A stretch of DNA of 20,194 nt from an uncultured Fusicatenibacter sp. (lineage in GTDB: Bacteria > Bacillota > Clostridia > Lachnospirales > Lachnospiraceae): contig CABUPZ010000044.1 of NCBI GenBank assembly GCA_902493585.1, positions 1 to 20,194 on the forward strand, written 5' to 3'. This document shows, in pieces, positions 15,280 through 20,194 of the stretch (positions within the stretch are counted from its first letter, which is position 1; every line of letters begins with the position of its first letter). Both the position numbers and the translations under genes were made by a program. The notes under the pieces were generated by a model, which was given only the letters and a program-made list of their open reading frames with translations, was not told where the DNA came from and did not search any database.

Positions 15280-16059
15280 ATGAGAAAAGGAAAAGTAGTA
15301 CTGACAATTCTGGTTCTGACGGCTTGCCTTGCTTTTTCTGCGATGACCGTGTCCGCCAGGGCAGGAGGCGGCGGTGGCGGAGGTTCCGGTGGCGGCGGTG
15401 GTGGCGGCAGTCATCACAGCAGCTATGGGGGAAATTCTTATGGAAACCGACGCGCTTCACCTCTGGAGTTTGCTCTGTGGACGGTTGTGACAGGAGTCAT
15501 GATCTACGGCGGAAGGATTGTGATCCGGTATAAGTCAGAAAAAGCAAAAAAAATATCAAAGGCTCAGATGAAACGCTTTGTGCAGAAGGAAGGCCATTGG
15601 GAATATCGAAAAATCCAGAAACGGGTAAAAAAGGCGTATTTCGAAATCCAGGAATGCTGGAGGATCGGAGATGCTGCTTACGCACAGGAGTATCTGAGTC
15701 AGTCGCTTCTGGAGGAATTTCAGACGAAACTGTCCTGGATGAAAATGAAAAACGAAGCGGCCGTGCAGAGAAATGTACGTCTGCTCAGTGCTGTTCTGGT
15801 GGATGTCCAAAATGAGGATGGAATGGAAAAGGACAGTCTCTGGTATCTGCTCCACGGCAGTATGGTGGGGTATTACATAAATACGGATACCCGCGTCATT
15901 GTCCGTGGCAGTACAAAGCAGGAAGACTTTTACGAATACTGGCGTTTCATCCTGGAGGACGGGCGGTGGGTACTGGATAAGATCCGGCAGAAAGATGAGA
16001 TGGATCTGGACCAGTTCCGCAGGGATAACAGGCGGAACGGTAACGAGGCAGTTTTTTAA
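15280..16059 (+). CDS. Secreted or membrane-anchored Tim44-like domain protein
   Basis: The protein has 259 aa from ATG 15280, with AAAGGAAG (15268-15275) before it. A signal peptide is clear: MRKGKVV, a hydrophobic run to SAMTVSARA. It is followed by a glycine linker (GGGGGGGSGGGGGGGS) and a His/Ser/Tyr-rich piece, then a second membrane segment (FALWTVVTGVMIYGGRIVI), a basic region and a C-terminal globular domain. That domain (KKAYFEIQECWRIGDAAYAQEYLSQSLLEEF and onward, about residues 110-240) resembles the Tim44-like domain seen in many clostridial Gly-rich membrane proteins. The bacterial function is not established. No convincing promoter fits between the rpmF terminator and the start, so expression may depend on read-through. 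An upstream TTG at 15229 in the same frame is not a likely start. Confidence 0.75.
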   Translation: MRKGKVVLTILVLTACLAFSAMTVSARAGGGGGGGSGGGGGGGSHHSSYGGNSYGNRRASPLEFALWTVVTGVMIYGGRIVIRYKSEKAKKISKAQMKRFVQKEGHWEYRKIQKRVKKAYFEIQECWRIGDAAYAQEYLSQSLLEEFQTKLSWMKMKNEAAVQRNVRLLSAVLVDVQNEDGMEKDSLWYLLHGSMVGYYINTDTRVIVRGSTKQEDFYEYWRFILEDGRWVLDKIRQKDEMDLDQFRRDNRRNGNEAVF

Positions 16060-16091
16060 GACAAGGTGTGAATCGTAACGGAGTGATAAGG

Positions 16092-17345
16092 ATGAAGAGA
16101 CCGCATATCTATTTTCATATTGATGTCAACAGCGCATTTCTCAGCTGGTCCAGCCTTCTGCACAGTGGTGAGGAGGGTTATCCGGAGGACATTCAGAAAA
16201 TTCCCGCGGCGATCGGAGGCAATGAACAGAACCGACATGGAATTGTTCTGGCGAAGAGTGTGGAGGCGAAACGTTACGGCGTGTGCACCGGGGAACCTCT
16301 GGCGAGAGCGAGGGAAAAGTGTCCGGGACTTCTGGTATTTCCGCCGGATTACGATCAGTATGTCCGGTGCAGCCGAAAGATGATGCAGCTTCTTGCGGAG
16401 TATTCGCCCTGTGTGGAGCAGTACAGTATCGATGAAGCGTTTGTGGATATGACAGGAACGGAAAAACTGTTCGGGGAGCCTTTGGAATGCGCGGAAAAGA
16501 TCCGCATGTGCATCCGGGAGGAGCTTGGCTTTACGGTAAATATCGGCATTTCCACCAATCGTCTGCTGGCGAAAATGGCGTCGGATTTTGAGAAACCGGA
16601 CAAAGTACATACGCTGTTTCCGGAAGAAGTGTCGGAGAAGATGTGGCCGCTTCCGGTGAGAGAATTGTTTGGAATCGGTCGTTCGACGGAAAAGAAGCTG
16701 GAAGAACTGGGCATCCATACCATCGGAGAACTGGCACAGAGCGACAGGGAAGCGTTGATCAGGAACATGAAATCCCAGGGGGCGATGATCTGGGATTATG
16801 CCAGCGGCATCGAATCTGTTCCGATGGTCAGCAAGGGCGTGGAGAATAAAGGATACGGAAACAGTGTGACGCTCCCGAGAGATCTGACGGAAATGGAAGA
16901 TGTGCGTCTTGTTCTGCTTTCTCTTTGCGAGACGGTGGCAGCGCGCCTCCGGATGGATCAGATGAAGGGTTCCGTTGTGACGGTACAGTTGGTGGACAGC
17001 AGTTTCCGGCGGTGGTCCCATCAGGAAAACCTCGGACATCTGACAGACAGTACCAATGAAATCTATGCCTCTGCCTGCCGCCTGCTGAAAGAGACGTGGA
17101 AAAACCGGCCCGTCCGACTAATCGGTGTCCAGGTATCCAAAGCGGCAAAGGAAGAATATCATCAGATGACTCTTTTTGGCGAAGTGGAAACGGAGAAACA
17201 GAGAAAACTGGACGCAGCGATCGACGCAATCAGGGGGAGATACGGAGAGGATGCGATCAAACGAACCAGTTTTCTCAACAGCCAGTATTCCCATATGTCG
17301 AAAGGCCTGAACCAGGCGAAGCGAAAAAAGCGGGACAAGATGTGA
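16092..17345 (+). CDS. dinB: DNA polymerase IV (Y family)
   Basis: This is a translesion DNA polymerase of the DinB/UmuC family, 417 aa. The palm motif FHIDVNSAFLSW puts the first catalytic Asp at residue 11. The second motif YSIDEAFVDMTG carries Asp114 and Glu115. The GISTNRLLAKMASDFEKPD motif and a helix-hairpin-helix region (LFGIGRSTEKKLEELGI) follow, then the little-finger domain. ATG 16092, eight bases after GGAG (16080-16083), matches the family N-terminus; GTG at 16083 or 16068 would add residues without homology. It starts 32 bases after the Tim44-like gene, probably the same transcript. No LexA/SOS box is evident immediately upstream. The C-terminal tail is short and basic; no clear clamp-binding motif is recognised with confidence, though QMTLFG (near 358-363) is a good candidate. 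Confidence 0.95.
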   Translation: MKRPHIYFHIDVNSAFLSWSSLLHSGEEGYPEDIQKIPAAIGGNEQNRHGIVLAKSVEAKRYGVCTGEPLARAREKCPGLLVFPPDYDQYVRCSRKMMQLLAEYSPCVEQYSIDEAFVDMTGTEKLFGEPLECAEKIRMCIREELGFTVNIGISTNRLLAKMASDFEKPDKVHTLFPEEVSEKMWPLPVRELFGIGRSTEKKLEELGIHTIGELAQSDREALIRNMKSQGAMIWDYASGIESVPMVSKGVENKGYGNSVTLPRDLTEMEDVRLVLLSLCETVAARLRMDQMKGSVVTVQLVDSSFRRWSHQENLGHLTDSTNEIYASACRLLKETWKNRPVRLIGVQVSKAAKEEYHQMTLFGEVETEKQRKLDAAIDAIRGRYGEDAIKRTSFLNSQYSHMSKGLNQAKRKKRDKM

Positions 17346-17361
17346 AAATTAGGTGAAAGAA

Positions 17362-17391
17362 TTGACGGGTGCAAAAGCCCTATGCTATAAT
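17362..17391 (+). promoter_or_regulatory. Extended -10 promoter of the lipoprotein gene
   Basis: TTGACG (17362-17367, 5 of 6), an 18-bp spacer and TGC-TATAAT (-10 at 17386-17391, with the extended TGn element) form a strong promoter 50 bases before the lipoprotein start. Confidence 0.88.
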
Positions 17392-17441
17392 GAAGCCGAA
17401 TTGCAAAGAAATGACACATAGAATGAAAAGGGGTTATAAAT

Positions 17442-18155
17442 ATGAAGAAAAAGATCGTTGTATTTGCAGCAGTATTTGTACTTGGAATCACGATGCTGAC
17501 CGGCTGCAACGCAACTGAAGAGGTAGATGGCCAGGGAGCGACGGTTACCACAGCGTCTGAAGTGGCACAGATGGATGATCCGGATGCGGTAAAAGCGGAC
17601 GCGTCACTGGAAAAACCAAGCTTCACCGTGGATCTGTCCGGAAGCGTTTCCGCCCGTATGAATGAGGAAGCCTCTCCGCTGACCGTGGAGGCGACGGTTA
17701 CCAACGGCGGAACCGTAACCTACCAGTGGTACAAAAACACAGTAAATTCCAACGGCGGCGGCACCCCGATCGAGGGAGCGACAGAGGCAACCTGCGTACC
17801 GGAACTGACCGAAGAAGGAATTATGTACTATTATGTTGTGGCGACCAACACCCTGGACAAGTCCATGTCCAAGGCCACCAGCAGCACAATTGAGGTACAG
17901 GTTCTTCCCGCAGGCGAGTGGATCCAGGATGAAACCGGATGGTGGTACCGCTACGATGACGGCAGCTATCCAGCTTCCTGCTGGAAAAGAATTAACGGCG
18001 AATGGTACTCTTTCGATGCAAACGGATATATGCGTGACGATGGCTGGTACCAGGAAGGTGACGCATGGTACTATCTGAATTCCGACGGTTCCATGGCACA
18101 CGATACTGTAGTGGACGGCTATACCGTAGATTCCAATGGACGCTGGGTACAGTAA
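17442..18155 (+). CDS. Lipoprotein with Ig-like region and C-terminal cell-wall-binding repeats
   Basis: This 237-aa surface protein starts at ATG 17442 after AAAAGGGG. The signal peptide ends in a lipobox MLTGC, so Cys22 should be lipidated and anchored to the membrane. Residues about 55-150 look like an immunoglobulin-like sandwich (EATVTNGGTVTYQWYKNTV ... YYYVVATNT), common in clostridial surface proteins. Residues about 158-237 are aromatic/Gly repeats of the choline-binding or cell-wall-binding type (GWWYRYDDGSYPASCWKRI, GEWYSFDANGYM, DAWYYLNSDGSM). The protein therefore bridges membrane and wall. No enzymatic domain is seen; the function is unknown. It is monocistronic, with its own promoter and terminator. 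Confidence 0.88.
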   Translation: MKKKIVVFAAVFVLGITMLTGCNATEEVDGQGATVTTASEVAQMDDPDAVKADASLEKPSFTVDLSGSVSARMNEEASPLTVEATVTNGGTVTYQWYKNTVNSNGGGTPIEGATEATCVPELTEEGIMYYYVVATNTLDKSMSKATSSTIEVQVLPAGEWIQDETGWWYRYDDGSYPASCWKRINGEWYSFDANGYMRDDGWYQEGDAWYYLNSDGSMAHDTVVDGYTVDSNGRWVQ

Positions 18156-18194
18156 GCCATAAAAGAAAAAATCAATATCGTGCAGAAAAATAAA

Positions 18195-18237
18195 ATGCCG
18201 CAAATGCATGTCTATATGTATTTGCGGCATGTTTATT
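18195..18237 (+). terminator. Terminator of the lipoprotein gene
   Basis: ATGCCGCAAATGCAT (18195-18209) pairs with ATGTATTTGCGGCAT (18216-18230) over 15 bp with one G-U pair around the loop GTCTAT, followed by GTTTATT. The mirrored AATAAA before the left arm means that the minus strand also carries a T-rich tail, so it could act in both directions. Confidence 0.85.
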
Positions 18238-18368
18238 CCCACGGGCAACAAGCCAAGCGGACATGCTTGCATGTCCATTTTGCCACTGCCGCGAGGGCGC
18301 TGTGTGCCGGCGGCACACGGTTGGCGACGACCGGAGCGAAGACCAAATACCCCGCAGCTCTGCTGCGC
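18238..18368. repeat. Hairpin-rich repeat-like element, possibly truncated
   Basis: This GC-rich noncoding stretch of about 130 bases packs several small perfect hairpins: CCCACGGG (18238-18245), GGACATGC-TT-GCATGTCC (18259-18276), GTGTGCC-GGC-GGCACAC (18302-18318) and CGCAGC-TCT-GCTGCG (18353-18367). An open frame crosses it in the plus strand but gives a low-complexity basic peptide with no family resemblance. The compact hairpins, the GC-rich base composition compared with the surrounding DNA and the abrupt joining to a decapitated kinase gene suggest a dispersed intergenic repeat (REP/MITE-like) or a structured RNA. No transposase, terminal inverted repeat or target duplication is visible. 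Copies elsewhere in the genome are needed to call it a repeat. Confidence 0.4.
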
Positions 18369-18842
18369 TATACGATGCTTGGAGATATTCATGCAGAGTC
18401 TATGGACGGCAGCAGTTATGGCTTTTCCGACACAGATACTTACAGTGATTCTTACCTGAAAGAACTGGAAGAGGACAGCAATGTTTTGTTTGCGGTCATG
18501 TATCAGGGAAAACTCCTCAGTACGAATCTGGAAGGACTGACTGCACAGAAGGCAAAAAAAGGAAATATGCCGGATTTTGCCTCGTATCTTCCGGAAGAGG
18601 TATCATACAATTTTACCCTCTGCTATAATGCAAAAGGAGACGGTAAAGTCGAAATCATCAAAGATGGAACAACCCTGGATGTCTATGGGAATGGAATTTA
18701 CGGGCGGAACAGCCGAAGCTTTATATAGAATCTGATGGACAGGGAACGATACAGAGAGGCGGGACACTGTACAATCTGTATGAAGATCAGGTGGAGCAGA
18801 GCGGGATATTCCAGCTCAGAATATATGCGGCCTGTGTGGGAG

Positions 18843-18875
18843 TGCTGCTTCTTCTGCTGCTTCTTCTGCTGCTTC
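18843..18875 (+). repeat. 12-bp tandem repeat inside a Leu-rich membrane segment
   Basis: TGCTGCTTCTTC is repeated at 18843-18854 and 18855-18866, with nine bases of a third copy (18867-18875). The unit keeps the frame and encodes an uninterrupted run of leucines in the kinase remnant. Such tracts can expand or shrink by slippage in whole turns of four residues. Confidence 0.8.
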
Positions 18876-19737
18876 CGATTTTTCATCTGCGTGATTCTCT
18901 TGTGGAAGCGAAGAAATGGATTGGTTGCCAGTTTGTGGAACTCTGGATCGAGGTGAAGGCGCTGATATTCTGGGGGCTACCCTTTCTTCTTATGTTTGTG
19001 GGCTTTCTGACCGGAAGCTTCTGGTCTTTGTTTTCACAGGGAACAGGGCTGACACTTTATTTCTGGCTGTTTTGCTTTGGCTTTCTTGACAGAACATATA
19101 ATAAGGGCAGACAGCGAAGCCTTTTGCGTCCGTTCCGGGAAAGCCTGCGGACCAGAGATTTGGAGCTCCCGCTGCAGAAAAGGCTGGTAAGAAGACAGTG
19201 GCTGGCGTTTGCACCGTGCCTGCTGTTGTTGGTTGTTCTGGTATGGTTTTTCCTGCTTTTATGGGATGCGATGTACTGGGACGCAGTGGTTCTGCTGCTG
19301 ATACTTCTTTTGGTTTGTGCGGTTTTGGCACTGGGATTCAGCCTGGAATATCTGAAGAGAAACAGAAGGCTGGCGGAGGATATCGGTTTGCTGACCGACC
19401 GGATTGCAGAAGTACGTGCGGGAGAATTGTCGGATCATCTGGAACTTCCGGAAGACACAGATCTGAGAGAGGCGGCAGAGAATCTGAATGAAATTTCCCA
19501 GGGAATGGAAAAGGCTCTGGAAGAACTGGATTTCGGAAAACTACTGCGCCAGATTCTGGCAGACATGAACATTCAGATTAAAAAAAGCGAACTGACCCTG
19601 CGCACAACGATTCCGGACGAAACTGTTCTGATCCAGGCAGACGGCCAGCGCCTGTACCGGGTATTTCAAAATCTTATTCAGAACGCACTCCAGTATTCCC
19701 TGAAAGGATCTCGAGTATACCTGACACTTACGACCCA

Positions 19738-19778
19738 GGACGGAAAAGCCCGTCCCTTCGCCGTCCGCCTTATTTTTA
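19738..19778 (+). terminator. Terminator-like hairpin at the 3' end of the kinase remnant
   Basis: GGACGG (19738-19743) pairs with CCGTCC (19750-19755) around AAAAGC. A second CCGTCC (19761-19766) offers an alternative pairing, followed by the T-rich TTATTTTTA (19770-19778). It is a weak to moderate intrinsic terminator shielding plsX from upstream transcription. It overlaps the last codons of the remnant, so it may belong to DNA joined there by the deletion. Confidence 0.45.
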
Positions 19779-19779
19779 C

Positions 19780-19808
19780 TTGATTTTTGAGAAATTGTCT
19801 AGTATAGT
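19780..19808 (+). promoter_or_regulatory. Promoter of plsX
   Basis: TTGATT (19780-19785, 4 of 6), a 17-bp spacer and TATAGT (19803-19808, 5 of 6, the same -10 as two other promoters here). An alternative pair, TTGAGA (19787-19792) and TATAAC (19809-19814) with a 16-bp spacer, is also possible. A 6-bp hairpin TACGCC / GGCGTA (19824-19842) would form near the 5' end of the mRNA. Confidence 0.65.
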
Positions 19809-19873
19809 TATAACAGACGTGTGTACGCCCAAAAACGGCGTAAAATAAGGGAAACAGAAAAGAGGACCAAAAA

Positions 19874-20194
19874 ATGAGCAACCAGATAAAAGTAGCTGTG
19901 GATGCGATGGGCGGCGACTACGCTCCGGCGGAGCCGGTCAAAGGTGCTGTGGAAGCAGCCAAAGCTGATTCGCGGGTACAGATCGCGCTGGTAGGTCAGC
20001 CGGAAAAAGTAGAAGCAGAACTTGCAAAATACGACTATCCCAAAGAGCAGATTTCCGTTGTCCCGGCTTCGGAAATTATTGAAACAGGTGAGCCGCCGGT
20101 TCACGCGATCCGTACCAAAAAAGATTCTTCCATCGTAGTGGGAATGAACATGGTGCGGCATCAGGAAGCGGATGCCTTTGTTTCCGCTGGAAGC
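19874..20194 (+). CDS. plsX: Phosphate acyltransferase PlsX, 3' end outside window
   Basis: PlsX makes acyl phosphate from acyl-ACP and phosphate, feeding PlsY in membrane phospholipid synthesis. The N-terminal 107 residues are visible: MSNQIKVAVDAMGGDYAP is the family signature, followed by ISVVPASEIIETGEPP and MNMVRHQEADAFVSAGS, all well conserved. The start ATG 19874 follows AGAGGA (19861-19866) by seven bases. The frame is open to the window end, so about two thirds of the gene lies beyond. In relatives plsX usually follows rpmF directly; here it has its own promoter after an unusual intervening block. Confidence 0.96.
   Translation, partial: MSNQIKVAVDAMGGDYAPAEPVKGAVEAAKADSRVQIALVGQPEKVEAELAKYDYPKEQISVVPASEIIETGEPPVHAIRTKKDSSIVVGMNMVRHQEADAFVSAGS

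Larger units (their letters stand above)
18369..19783 (+). pseudogene. Decayed membrane sensor histidine kinase
   Basis: Remains of a two-component sensor kinase. The first piece (18369-18700, YTMLGDIHAESMDG ... GDGKVEIIKDGTTLDVYG) looks like an extracytoplasmic sensor region lacking a start codon, signal anchor or ribosome binding site. A one-base loss (or two-base gain) at about 18700-18710 shifts the frame to PKLYIESDGQGTI and onward. Several membrane segments follow (Leu-rich at about 18815-18880, then about 18965-19030, 19200-19260 and 19280-19340), and a HAMP-like linker (RIAEVRAGELSDHLELPED). The HisKA phosphoacceptor segment is absent: MEKALEE runs straight into LDFGKLLRQILADMN. The ATPase N-box RVFQNLIQNALQYS is present, but the protein stops after RVYLTLTTQDGKA plus a few unrelated residues, so the D and G boxes are gone. 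With no His, no ATP lid and no start, it cannot signal. No partner response regulator is in the window. Confidence 0.8.

Noticed and set aside
17346..17441. A terminator between dinB and the lipoprotein gene.
   Set aside because: No stable hairpin followed by a T-run is visible; only the promoter at 17362-17391 is supported.
18180..18380. A protein N-terminus running through the hairpin-rich stretch into the kinase remnant (ATG-less, low-similarity basic peptide).
   Set aside because: It begins inside the lipoprotein terminator, has no ribosome binding site and encodes hairpin DNA; the frame is open by chance.
18690..18730. Programmed -1 ribosomal frameshifting as an explanation for the break in the histidine kinase.
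   Set aside because: No X XXY YYZ slippery heptamer lies in frame at 18690-18712, and the gene carries other inactivating lesions, so decay is simpler.

Overview
The window reads as chromosomal core DNA of a Gram-positive anaerobe of the Clostridia, most likely the family Lachnospiraceae. The protein sequences have that flavour. The gene order pta-ackA-yceD(DUF177)-rpmF with a divergent tmcAL fits, as do the pairing of an ACT protein with a PFL (DUF711/UPF0210) protein and the mixed-acid fermentation genes. Purine-rich ribosome binding sites and TTGACA/TATAAT-type promoters agree. This is inference from protein recognition; the genus is not resolved.

Layout. 1-3080: the 3' part of gltX (glutamyl-tRNA synthetase) abutting a 608-residue UvrD/PcrA-like helicase, closed by a hairpin. 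3195-4364: a single-gene unit for an NAD-dependent D-2-hydroxyacid (probably D-lactate) dehydrogenase, with a strong promoter that contains a near-palindrome resembling the clostridial Rex operator. 4404-10692: a probable operon of a small zinc-finger membrane protein, polA, coaE, a YycJ/WalJ-like metallo-beta-lactamase-fold protein, an ACT protein and a PFL-family protein, ending in a long hairpin. 10716-12074: tmcAL on the minus strand. 12097-14408: pta-ackA, divergent from tmcAL, again with a Rex-like site next to the promoter. 14416-15230: yceD-rpmF with a consensus promoter and a textbook terminator. 15280-18237: a secreted or anchored Tim44-like protein, dinB (Pol IV) and a cell-wall-binding lipoprotein. 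18238-19783: a hairpin-rich repeat-like stretch followed by a decayed sensor histidine kinase. 19780-20194: promoter and 5' part of plsX.

How the genes fit together. D-lactate dehydrogenase and Pta-AckA are the lactate and acetate branches of fermentation. Rex-like sites at both promoters suggest shared control by the NADH/NAD+ ratio. TmcAL uses acetate and ATP to modify elongator tRNA-Met and is transcribed away from the acetate-producing genes. PolA, DinB, the UvrD-like helicase and the YycJ-like protein are DNA replication or repair functions.

Three genes are broken: the PFL protein (2-nt loss), pta (7-nt loss in the last tenth) and the histidine kinase (several lesions). The first two are otherwise intact conserved genes, so an assembly or consensus error must be excluded before calling them true mutations. 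No tRNA, rRNA, CRISPR array, prophage or insertion-sequence transposase is seen, and I see no clear novel defence or biosynthetic system. The least ordinary parts are the Rex-like pair, the 18.2-19.8 kb remnant and the material lying between rpmF and plsX.
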